Assembly: GCA_964655525.1 (NCBI GenBank)
Contig: CAZZNE010000004.1
Location: forward strand, 62,001 to 126,000
Length of the DNA: 64,000 nucleotides
Direction of reading: 5' to 3'
Source of the DNA: DLAJ01 sp964655525
Lineage (GTDB): Bacteria > Bacillota > Clostridia > Lachnospirales > Lachnospiraceae
Position numbers and translations under genes: made by a program. Numbering within the stretch: the first letter of the stretch is position 1; each line of letters opens with the position of its first letter. Positions 7,628 through 15,663 of the stretch are shown here, piece after piece. The notes under the pieces were generated by a model, which saw only the letters and a list, made by a program, of their open reading frames with translations, had not been told where the DNA came from and did no database searches.

Positions 7628-9109
7628 ATGGCTTTGTATCAAAAAAATGAATTGCTTACGGTTACGATCACCGATATAGGAAGCGATGGCGAGGGTATCG
7701 GGAAAAGCGAGGGTTATACGCTTTTTGTGAAGGACGCCGTTGTGGGGGACGTCGTCAGGGCGCGTATTACGAAGCCCAAAAAGAATTATGCGTATGCGAG
7801 AGTGGAGGAGATCATCACGTCTTCTCCTTTTCGCGTTGCGCCGCCGTGTCCGGTCTATCGTCAGTGCGGCGGCTGTCAGCTTCAGCCGCTTTCCTATGAA
7901 CAGCAGCTTCAATATAAAGAGCGGAAGGTGCGCGGTAACCTGCAGCGTATCGGAGGATTTGACGAGGCGCTGCTTGACCGGGTGACGGGGCCGATCGTCG
8001 GGATGGACGAGCCGTACCGGTATCGCAACAAGGCGCAGTATCCGTTTGGCGTAACGCGCGAAGGGAATCCGGTGACCGGATTTTATGCGGGGCGGACGCA
8101 TACGATCATTCCCGGAACGGACTGTCTGCTCGGCGTTCCGGAAAACCGGGAGATCTTGGAAGAGGTGCTTGCCTACATGAATGAAAATCACGTGAAGGCT
8201 TATGATGAGACAAACGGAAACGGATTGATCCGCCATGTGCTCATCCGCAAGGGATTTTCGTCAGAGCAGATCATGGTGTGCGTTGTCATAAATGGAAAAG
8301 CGCTTCCTCATGCGGAACGGTTGGTGGAGAAACTGAAAGCAATCAAAAATATGACAAGTGTGTCGTATTGTATCAATATGGAAAACACCAATGTCATTAT
8401 GGGAACGGAAGTTGTGTCATTATGGGGCGAGCCCGTGATCACGGACAGCATTCGCATTTATAAGGAAGATTTATGTGAGTTCGACGGGCGTGAGGTGACA
8501 TTCTGCATTTCACCATTGTCTTTTTATCAGGTCAATCCGAGGCAGACCGAAAAGCTGTATAGTCTGGCGCTTGCGTACGCGGGACTGACAGGAAAAGAAA
8601 CCGTGTGGGATCTGTATTGCGGTATCGGGACGATCTCACTGTTCCTTGCGGGGGACGCAAAGCAGGTGTACGGCGTGGAGGTTGTTCCGCAGGCGATCGA
8701 GGATGCGCGGGAGAACGCACGGAGAAACGGGATTCAAAACGCGGAGTTTTTCGTCGGAAAAGCGGAGGAAGTGCTGCCGCGGTTTTATGAGGGTGGTGCC
8801 ACCGAAAATGTGGGGAAGCGCAGCGATATGCGCCAACCGGATGTGATTGTGGTCGATCCGCCGCGGAAGGGCTGCGATGCGGCATGTCTTGAAACAATGC
8901 TTGCGATGGCGCCGGGGCGTATCGTATATGTGAGCTGTGATTCCGCGACGCTCGCAAGAGATTTGCGGATTCTGGCGGATGGCGGGTATGAGCTTAAACG
9001 GGTGCAGGCTGTGGATATGTTTCCGCAGACGGTGCATGTGGAGACGGTTGCACTACTTTCCCACAAAGCACCGGATAGCACAGTCGATATCACAGTGGAA
9101 TTTGGATAG
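7628..9109 (+). CDS. rlmD: 23S rRNA (uracil-5-)-methyltransferase, RlmD/RumA family
   Basis: This 493-residue enzyme transfers a methyl group from SAM to C5 of a uracil in 23S rRNA. It has an N-terminal TRAM domain (about 5-65) and iron-sulfur cysteines at 74, 80, 83 and 166 (CPVYRQCGGC; GTDC). The SAM motif is WDLYCGIGTISLF, followed by VVDPPRKGCD, with the nucleophilic Cys437 in YVSCDSATLARDL. The ATG at 7628 follows yhaM by four bases. The reading frame ends at TAG 9107-9109, yet the next bases continue in frame as a familiar clostridial C-terminal extension (see 9110-9392), so the gene appears shortened by a nonsense mutation. The methyltransferase core is intact and probably active. Confidence 0.94.
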   Translation: MALYQKNELLTVTITDIGSDGEGIGKSEGYTLFVKDAVVGDVVRARITKPKKNYAYARVEEIITSSPFRVAPPCPVYRQCGGCQLQPLSYEQQLQYKERKVRGNLQRIGGFDEALLDRVTGPIVGMDEPYRYRNKAQYPFGVTREGNPVTGFYAGRTHTIIPGTDCLLGVPENREILEEVLAYMNENHVKAYDETNGNGLIRHVLIRKGFSSEQIMVCVVINGKALPHAERLVEKLKAIKNMTSVSYCINMENTNVIMGTEVVSLWGEPVITDSIRIYKEDLCEFDGREVTFCISPLSFYQVNPRQTEKLYSLALAYAGLTGKETVWDLYCGIGTISLFLAGDAKQVYGVEVVPQAIEDARENARRNGIQNAEFFVGKAEEVLPRFYEGGATENVGKRSDMRQPDVIVVDPPRKGCDAACLETMLAMAPGRIVYVSCDSATLARDLRILADGGYELKRVQAVDMFPQTVHVETVALLSHKAPDSTVDITVEFG

Positions 9110-9392
9110 GGAGAAGGGAAGGTTCCGTCTGGCAATATCGACAAGAGAGCCGAAGCCTATAAGCCCAAGGAAAAAGTAACTTATGAGATGATACAGGAGT
9201 ATGTAGAAGCGAAGTAGGGTTTAGGGTTTCAAAGTACATACTGCATATATCGCAGAGGTAAAGAGAGGGTTAGGTCTTCCGATGTATGATGCCCCAAATG
9301 CGGTAGAGGAATTGAAACAACCGAGCAAGCATCCGACGGCAGAGAAGGTGGAGGCGATAAAGGAGGCTTTGAGGTATTTTGGGGTTATCTAA
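9110..9392 (+). pseudogene. Eroded C-terminal extension of RlmD
   Basis: In the same frame as RlmD, directly after its TAG stop, the sequence reads GEGKVPSGNIDKRAEAYKPK...MIQEYVEAK and then stops at a second TAG. In another frame (about 9250-9392) it continues as VHTAYIAEVKRGLGLPMYDA, NAVEELKQPSKHPTAEK and EALRYFGVI. Together these match, from memory, the tail found on many clostridial RlmD proteins (KYGFKVHTAYIAEVKR...LPMYDAPNAVEELKQ). The first stop would arise from a GAG to TAG change, and a small disruption near 9215-9245 breaks the frame. There is no good start codon, so this is dead sequence. Confidence 0.8.
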
Positions 9393-9424
9393 ATAGGCGG
9401 GAAGGGTATAAGCGGGGTGACAAA

Positions 9425-10429
9425 ATGGATTATGAAAAAAGCATAAATGGAAAGTCGAATATTATAATATACACAACGGAAGATGGAGTGTCAAAAATTG
9501 AGACAACCTTTGATGGTGATACAGTTTGGTTGTCAATTGATCAAATGGCGGAACTGTTTCAGAGAGACAGAAGCGTAATAGGAAAACACGTAAGAAATAT
9601 TTTTAAAGAAGGCGAATTGCAGAAAGAAGCAGTGTGGGCAAAATTTGCCTACACTGCTTCAGATGGAAAAGTTTATGATGTTGATTATTATAATCTTGAT
9701 GTTATTATTTCTGTTGGCTATCGCGTCAAATCAAAACGCGGCACACAGTTCAGAATTTGGGCAACAGGAATTTTAAAGGAATATATGCGTAAAGGATTTG
9801 CACTGGATGACGATCGGCTCAAAAATCTGGGTGGTGGCGGTTATTTTAAGGAACTGCTTGAACGGATTAGAGACATTCGAGCATCTGAGAAAGTATTTTA
9901 CAGACAAATTTTGGAAATCTATGCGACAAGCATTGATTATGATCCCAAAGCCGAAATATCCATACAGTTTTTTCAAAAAGTCCAGAATAAAATTCATTAT
10001 GCTGTCCATGGGCAGACAGCGGCGGAAGTTATTTATACAAGAGCAGATGCGGAAAAGGAATTTATGGGGCTTACCACATTTGCAGGAAATCAGCCGACTT
10101 TGCGGGAAGTTGTCATTGCCAAGAATTATTTGAATGAAAAAGAACTTCGTGCAATGGGGCAGCTTGTATCTGGATATCTGGATTTCGCGGAACGTCAGGC
10201 AGAGCGGGAACAGGCTATGGCAATGAAGGATTGGGCAAAGCATTTAGACCGTATTTTGGCTATGAGCGGCGAACAGTTATTATCGGGAAATGGGAGCGTG
10301 ACTCATAAACAGGCGGTGGAAAAAGTAACCGGAGAATATAAAAAGTATAAAGAACGAACATTAAGCGATGTAGAACAGGACTATTTGAACTCTATAAAAA
10401 TATTAGGAAAGAAGACAAACAAAGATTAA
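9425..10429 (+). CDS. RhuM family protein
   Basis: A 334-residue protein of the RhuM family. The N-terminus binds DNA in a Bro/KilA-like manner (TVWLSIDQMAELFQRDRSVI, HVRNIFKEGEL) and is followed by the family signature YYNLDVIISVGYRVKSKRGT and FRIWATGILKEYMRKGF. The C-terminal half has the conserved FFQKVQNKIHYAVHGQTAAE and ADAEKEFMGL. The biochemical role is unknown. Such genes are usually found in mobile islands and beside type I restriction loci, which fits the HsdS and KilA-N remnants nearby. The ribosome binding site (GGGGTGACAAA) is weak. Unlike its neighbours it shows no frame damage, and it is more A/T-rich than the genes on its left. Confidence 0.88.
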   Translation: MDYEKSINGKSNIIIYTTEDGVSKIETTFDGDTVWLSIDQMAELFQRDRSVIGKHVRNIFKEGELQKEAVWAKFAYTASDGKVYDVDYYNLDVIISVGYRVKSKRGTQFRIWATGILKEYMRKGFALDDDRLKNLGGGGYFKELLERIRDIRASEKVFYRQILEIYATSIDYDPKAEISIQFFQKVQNKIHYAVHGQTAAEVIYTRADAEKEFMGLTTFAGNQPTLREVVIAKNYLNEKELRAMGQLVSGYLDFAERQAEREQAMAMKDWAKHLDRILAMSGEQLLSGNGSVTHKQAVEKVTGEYKKYKERTLSDVEQDYLNSIKILGKKTNKD

Positions 10430-10495
10430 AAAGTTCCACGATGGCGGCACGAATTTGTGTAACACGCAGAAACTATGATGGTTAATATGTAAAAA

Positions 10496-10514
10496 GTGCC
10501 ACAGCCTGTGGCAC
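10496..10514. repeat. 19-base palindrome before the recombinase
   Basis: GTGCCACAGCCTGTGGCAC is a perfect odd-centred palindrome 17 bases before the recombinase ATG. On the minus strand it is followed by a T-run and could end transcription coming from the right. On the plus strand it could be an operator or part of the recombinase leader. Confidence 0.5.
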
Positions 10515-10530
10515 AATTGGAGTGAGCAGG

Positions 10531-12217
10531 ATGAGCAAAGAAAAAGTCAAGGTCTATACCTATACAAGAGTATCCACAGCCATGCAGATAGACGGTTATT
10601 CTCTGGATGCACAGAAAGCCAGAATGAAAGCATTTGCTGACTATAATGATTATGAGATTGTGGGTACATATGAGGATGCCGGAAAGTCCGGTAAATCCAT
10701 TGAGGGAAGAATGGAATTTAACCACATGATGGAAGATATAAAGTCAGGGAAAGACGGTGTTTCTTATGTCCTTGTTTTTAAGCTATCCAGATTTGGAAGG
10801 AATGCGGCTGATGTACTTTCTACTTTACAGATCATGCAGGATTTGGCGTAAACCAGATCTGCGTGGAGGATGGAATAGATTCTTCCAAAGATGCAGGAAA
10901 GCTGATGATTTCCGTGTTATCTGCGGTTGCTGAAATTGAACGGGAGAATATCCGAGTTCAGACAATGGAGGGGCGTATCCAGAAAGCCCGTGAAGGAAAA
11001 TGGAACGGCGGCTTTGCTCCTTATGGTTATCAGTTGGCGGACGGGAAACTTTTTATTAATGAAGAAGAAGCAGCGGCTATCAGGATAATCTATGATCAGT
11101 ATGTCAATACGGACATTGGTGCTAACGGAGTAGCAAAATATCTTGAAAATCATGGTATCCATAAGATACAGCGGCAGAATGGGAAAAATCCGCTTTTTGA
11201 TGCACATCTGGTTAGGATCATCATAAAAATTCAGTGTATTGCGGGAAGATTGCCTATGGACGCAGAAAGACGGAAAAGGTTCATGGAACAAGGAATGAAT
11301 ATCATCTTGTAGAGCAGGACAATTACATTCTGGTGGACGGACAGCATGAAGCAATCATTACTGAAGAAGTCTGGCAGGTAGCACAGGTAAAGTTAATTGC
11401 ACAGGCAAAGAAGTATGAGCATGTGAACAAAGCAAAGGATACACGGACGCATCTTCTTTCCAGAATTGTCAAGTGTCTGATCTGCGGTGCCGGTATGTAC
11501 GGCAACAAGAGCATCAAGAGTAAAAAGGACGATACGAAATACAAGGATTTTTATTATTATGGCTGCAAACACCGTACCATGACACGAGGGCATAAATGTG
11601 ACTATAAGCGGCAGATTCGGCAAGAATTGTTGGACGATGCTGTAGCAGAGGTCATTGTGAAGCTGGTAAGCAATCCCAAGTTTGCTGCCATGATGCAGGA
11701 AAAGATCAACAGTAAGGTTGATACCACTGCCATAGACGGGGAACTGGCAGGTTATGAGAAACAGTTGCTGCAGTTCTATTCCGTCAAGTCGAAGCTGACG
11801 GAAGAAATAGACTCCCTTGATCCGGATGACAGACATTATATCAAGCGGAAAGCTGACCTTGATGACAGGCTCTACCGGATGTATGATAAAATTGAAAATG
11901 TGGAAACACGGCTTATTGAGGCAAGGGCAAAGAAACAAGCGGTTGAAGCCGAGAAATTGATCGGAGATAATATCTACAAGGTGCTGATCTACTTTGAAAA
12001 GCTCTATGTCGTAATGAATGAGGTGGAGCAGCGACAGCTTATGGAAGCATTGATTTCTGAAATACAGATTTATGAGGACAGACAGCCTAACGGACAGTGG
12101 CTGAAATCCATTAAGTTCAAGCTACCAATCATTGAGGAAGATATAGAGATGAGTTTGGACAATGATAAACATGTGGAGACGGTAGTTTTGATGTCAAAAG
12201 TGAACACAGTTAAGTAA
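10531..12217 (+). pseudogene. Large serine recombinase, broken by two frameshifts
   Basis: Three overlapping frames make one serine site-specific recombinase of about 560 residues. Segment 1 (10531-10851) holds the resolvase N-terminus with catalytic Ser15 in YTYTRVSTAMQ. Segment 2 (from about 10850 to 11312) has the rest of the catalytic domain (SAVAEIERENI) and the recombinase domain (GFAPYGYQL). Segment 3 (about 11234-12217) has VYCGKIAYGRR, the zinc ribbon (CLICGAGMYGNKS...YYGCKH) and a C-terminal coiled coil. Both breaks are consistent with one missing base in a run: TTT before GGCGTAAAC near 10845, and AAAAA near 11228. The start follows GGAG. Without repair the protein is inactive. These enzymes move integrative elements. 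Sequencing error in homopolymers is the main alternative. Confidence 0.88.
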
Positions 12218-12230
12218 GAAAACTCTTTTA

Positions 12231-12294
12231 TTTCAAAGGCTTATAGCGGTGCTATCGTTAAACGGTAGAAAAAGCTGCTTATAAGCCTTTGAAA
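12231..12294. repeat. Inverted repeat with 15-base arms between recombinase and hsdS remnant
   Basis: TTTCAAAGGCTTATA at 12231-12245 is repeated exactly in inverted form at 12280-12294, with 34 bases between. The spacer itself nearly folds (CTATCGTT/AACGGTAG). The right arm lies in what reads as hsdS coding sequence (AFENLYKNQFIEMF). It may end the recombinase transcript, or be a crossover site of an hsdS inversion system of the kind known from phase-variable type I restriction loci. The second reading is speculative. Confidence 0.6.
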
Positions 12295-12320
12295 ATCTTT
12301 ATAAGAATCAATTTATCGAG

Positions 12321-13076
12321 ATGTTTGAGGACTGTGAAAATAAACAACCTATTTCGAGTATTTGTGTTCATTTTGGAGACGGAGATTGGATAGAATCAAA
12401 GGATCAATCTGAGGAAGGAATTAGACTAATACAAACTGGCAATGTTGGTGATGGTGTGTTCAAGAATAAAGAAGAAAAAGCCCGTTATATAAGCGAAGAA
12501 ACATTTGCAAGGCTTAATTGTACAGAGGTGCTTCCGGGCGATATATTAATTTCTCGATTGCCTGATCCTATATGTCGTTCGTGTATTATTCCGGAAGTAC
12601 AAAAGGCAATAACTGCAGTAGATTGTACAATTGTGAGACTCGGGGAAAAAATCCTTCCAGAATTCTTTGTTGGTTTTACTAAGACGGATATGTATTCAGA
12701 ACAGATTGCAACACATACAACTGGAACAACAAGAAAAAGAATTAGTAGGGCAAACCTAGGAAAAGTAAAGATACCAGTTCCGGAAATATCTATGCAAGAA
12801 GAGTTTGTTTTTATTGCAAAGCAGAGCGATAAATCAAAATTTATAGAGCTCTTTTCAAAGACAGAAAAAGGTGTATTAAGTGATGTCGCCATGATTACGA
12901 TGGGACAGTCACCTGATGGTAAAACATATTATAGCACTTCAAATTTTAATTGCATCGAATTCGAGGCAATTAAAAATGAGGCGGGTGATAACAGCTTTGT
13001 TATGACTCCAAAACGTTGGATCGAATCAACAGGGGCAATCAGCATCATAAGCAAACGAAGATTACCAGAGGCTTAA
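12321..13076 (+). pseudogene. HsdS specificity-subunit fragment fused to a KilA-N fragment
   Basis: The 251-codon frame is a chimera. Residues 1 to about 205 are a type I restriction specificity subunit: one complete target recognition domain (GIRLIQTGNVGDG, LPGDILISRLPD, RISRANLGKVKIPVPEISMQ), the conserved helical region (EEFVFIAKQSDKSKFIEL) and the first residues of a second domain (LSDVAMITMGQSPDGKTYY). From about 206 the reading changes to a KilA-N DNA-binding domain (IEFEAIKNEAGDNSF, TPKRWIESTGAISIISK) and then stops. Upstream of the ATG the frame continues as hsdS (FENLYKNQFIE), so the 5' part of hsdS is gone. No hsdM or hsdR lies near. It is a deletion scar and probably not functional. 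Confidence 0.8.
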
Positions 13077-13502
13077 ACAAGATGAAAACAGTCGGCTTTC
13101 TTTAAACTGGAATCTTCGTCGTGAGATAACGAAGTTAAATTATCACATCCATACCGATGCCATCAAAGACAATCTGATACCACCAGAGCTAATATCGGAG
13201 CAGATTTCATACAAATATGCTAACGAAGCCGATCTTTTAATGTTGCATTGTTTGGGAAGACAGCGAAGCAGTGACGGGACAGCAATCCGGGAAAGAAAGG
13301 CAATATGCGTGATGAGGCAAACCTAAATCAGCTTCTTGTTCTTACAAATATGGAAAGTTATAATGCGATATTGATTGAACAGGGCAGGAAGATGTCGGAA
13401 CGCCTGATCTTGCTCAGAGAGCTTGCGGTCAGGCAGATGAAGACGCTTGTTGCGGTCAGCATGGATGGATTAGAGCAACTACCGGGAGGCAATTTCAAGT
13501 GA
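13051..13502 (+). pseudogene. C-terminal half of a KilA-N domain protein, frameshifted
   Basis: After the chimera the sequence continues as the C-terminal part of the same KilA-N protein, in a different frame: EDYQRLKQDENSRLSLNWN, REITKLNYHIHTDAIKDNLI, ISYKYANEADLL. One base appears missing near 13239 (TTTTAATG). After that point the frame reads NVALFGKTAKQ, a TGA where Trp is expected, and then RDSNPGKKGNMRDEANLNQL and VLTNMESYNAILIEQGRKMS up to a TGA at 13500-13502. The middle of the domain, about 30 residues, is deleted. The combination of deletion, frameshift and nonsense change means real decay. Confidence 0.78.
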
Positions 13503-13633
13503 AAAAACAATCACATCATTCCCTAAATCTATGCCAATCCATTCAATCTAAATATTTGCTATTTTATAAAAATGGCTGTAAACTTTACCTATGACAAATA
13601 TTTAGTAAAACAATACAGAAAAGGAAATCGTGT

Positions 13634-14293
13634 ATGAAAAAACTCAGTTTGGCAGTGATCGTCCTGTGTCTGATAAGTGTATTTGCAGGATGCGGCAATT
13701 CTGCAGCAGAGGAGGAATTACCGCAGATACCGCAGAATTTTTCTGATATAGAATCAGACGAATTTTTCGAGGAAACGGAATCGTCAGAACAGGCAGATGA
13801 AATACAAAGTGGTACCGAAGAAGATAACAGGCTTTCGGCAGATCAGAATAAATCGGACCAGATCCAAAGCGGAGCAGACCAGATACAAGGTGAACAAAAT
13901 GATCAAAATGAAGAAAACGGATCGGAGCAAAAAGAAATGAGCATATTGATGAAGATTAATGATGAGGCCGTTACGGTGGCATGGGAAGAGAATGAGTCTG
14001 TTGCGGCTCTTACGGAAATTCTTTTGGAGCAGCCCTTGTCCATACAAATGTCCATGTACGGGGGATTTGAACAGGTTGGTCCTTTTGGAACAAGCCTGCC
14101 AAGGAATGATAAACAGACAACAACACAGGCAGGAGATATTGTTTTGTATTCGGGTAATCAGATGGTAGTATTTTATGGTTCCAATTCTTGGGCGTATACA
14201 AGACTCGGAAGAATTACGGACAAATCTGAAATGGAATTAGAGGAGCTGCTCGGCAACGGGGATGTGACGATCACCTTGGAGTTGGATTCATAG
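13634..14293 (+). CDS. Lipoprotein with a cyclophilin-like domain
   Basis: A 219-residue exported lipoprotein. The signal peptide ends in a lipobox (VFAGC, lipidated Cys about residue 20). A low-complexity Glu/Gln/Ser/Asp linker follows (about 22-105, with repeated DQIQSG-type motifs) that would hold the domain away from the membrane. The C-terminal 110 residues are a cyclophilin-like fold (MKINDEAVTVAWEENESVA, PLSIQMSMYGGFEQVGPFG, GDIVLYSGNQMVVFYGSNSW, YTRLGRITD). This family resembles cyclophilins in fold, and peptidyl-prolyl isomerase activity is not established. The ribosome binding site is AAAGGAAA. It is a single gene that starts clean chromosomal sequence after the decayed island. Confidence 0.85.
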   Translation: MKKLSLAVIVLCLISVFAGCGNSAAEEELPQIPQNFSDIESDEFFEETESSEQADEIQSGTEEDNRLSADQNKSDQIQSGADQIQGEQNDQNEENGSEQKEMSILMKINDEAVTVAWEENESVAALTEILLEQPLSIQMSMYGGFEQVGPFGTSLPRNDKQTTTQAGDIVLYSGNQMVVFYGSNSWAYTRLGRITDKSEMELEELLGNGDVTITLELDS

Positions 14294-14422
14294 ACTGTCG
14301 GTGGTGTTGAAAATATCCGGGTTATAAAAATGATAGAATACAGGCTGTTTATAACAGATTAAATGATTTGAGACGACGGAGAATTTTATTTCCGTGATCG
14401 AAATAATATGGAGGCTGAAAAC

Positions 14423-15514
14423 ATGGAGTACAGGATCAACAGGAGAACCGGTGACAGGATCAGTGTTTTAGGGTTTGGAACCGCTTACATAGCCGAAGCA
14501 GGTGAAAAGGATGCGGTTGCAACAATACAAAGAGCTTATGAGGGCGGCATTAATTATTATGACCTTGCTACGGCGGAGAGCAGGACGTTCCCCTATTTTG
14601 GAACTGCGCTTGCCGCGGTGAGAAAGAATGTGTTTTATCAGATTCATTTTGGCGCAGATTATGCTTCGGGAACGTATGGATGGAGTACGGACGGAGAAAC
14701 AATCCGGCGCAGCATTGAGTGGCAGCTTGCACAGCTGAAAACAGATTATATTGACTATGGGTTTATACACTGTATAGATGAACTGTCCGACTGGCGGGAA
14801 TACAGGAAAAACGGCGCGCTCTCCTATCTGATGCAGATGAAAGAAGAGGGAGTTGTAAAGCATATCGGTCTGTCCTCCCATACCCCGGCGACAATCCGGA
14901 AGGTGTTGGATGAAGCATCTGTGGATATGCTGATGTTTTCCGTGAATCCGGGTTATGATTATCAAAAAGGGGAATATGCCAAGGGCTCGGTGGACGAGCG
15001 GTCCGCCATTTACAGTCGCTGTGAAACAGAAGGAATCGGCATCTCTGTCATGAAGCCTTTTTCCGGCGGACAATTGTTGGATGCGGCTATTTCGCCTTTC
15101 GGAAAGGCGCTGACACAGTATCAGTGCATACAATATGCGCTGGACCGGTCCGGCGTGCTGACGGTGCTGCCGGGGATGTCCAGTGTGGCGCAGGTGGAGC
15201 ATTTACTGGGTTATTTTGAAGCAGCCGAAGCGGAAAAGGATTATTCTGTGATTGGCTCCTTTAGTCCTGCGGAGGCGGTCGGAAAATGTGTTTACTGCAA
15301 TCACTGTAAGCCATGCCCTATAGGACTCGACATTGGGATTATCAATAAATACTATGATCTTGCCAGAAATGGAGATGCTATGGCGGCTGAGCACTACCGC
15401 AATCTGGAGAAGAGGGCGGATGCCTGTGTGCAGTGCGGACACTGTGAATCCCGTTGTCCGTTTCATGTGAAGCAGGAGAACAGAATGAAGGAAATTGCTG
15501 ATTATTTTCAGTAA
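14423..15514 (+). CDS. Aldo/keto reductase with C-terminal 4Fe-4S domain
   Basis: A 363-residue cytoplasmic oxidoreductase. The N-terminal TIM barrel is of the aldo/keto reductase type (VLGFGTAYI, YYDLATAES, DYIDYGFIHCID, GVVKHIGLSSHTP). The C-terminal region holds two ferredoxin-like cysteine groups (CVYCNHCKPC and CVQCGHCESRC), as in the MPSase-type reductases of anaerobes. The substrate is unknown. The ATG at 14423 is preferred over 14408 because GGAGG (14410-14414) is then eight bases upstream. The usual catalytic Tyr position reads DLATAES and keeps the Asp, while the Tyr lies in the preceding YYD, so nicotinamide-dependent chemistry may differ from the standard family. Confidence 0.9.
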   Translation: MEYRINRRTGDRISVLGFGTAYIAEAGEKDAVATIQRAYEGGINYYDLATAESRTFPYFGTALAAVRKNVFYQIHFGADYASGTYGWSTDGETIRRSIEWQLAQLKTDYIDYGFIHCIDELSDWREYRKNGALSYLMQMKEEGVVKHIGLSSHTPATIRKVLDEASVDMLMFSVNPGYDYQKGEYAKGSVDERSAIYSRCETEGIGISVMKPFSGGQLLDAAISPFGKALTQYQCIQYALDRSGVLTVLPGMSSVAQVEHLLGYFEAAEAEKDYSVIGSFSPAEAVGKCVYCNHCKPCPIGLDIGIINKYYDLARNGDAMAAEHYRNLEKRADACVQCGHCESRCPFHVKQENRMKEIADYFQ

Positions 15515-15528
15515 AAGGATTGAGTGGA

Positions 15529-15557
15529 TTGTCAAACCAATAAATTTTATTTATAAT
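15529..15557 (+). promoter_or_regulatory. Promoter of the cyclic di-GMP gene pair
   Basis: TTGTCA (15529-15534) and TATAAT (15552-15557) are separated by exactly 17 bases, close to the sigma-A consensus. The coding start follows about 107 bases downstream. This leaves an untranslated leader in which I see no named riboswitch. Confidence 0.75.
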
Positions 15558-15663
15558 AGATTCGTATACTGTGTGAACTCGGAAACCCAATGGTAAATAG
15601 TGAAAAACGATGCCATAGTAATGAGGGTAACGAGAAGGAACAAAAAATAAGAGGGGAAATGAC

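Noticed and set aside
14408..14422. Upstream ATG for the aldo/keto reductase
   Set aside because: Using it would place the GGAGG site inside the coding region; the ATG at 14423 has the correct spacing.
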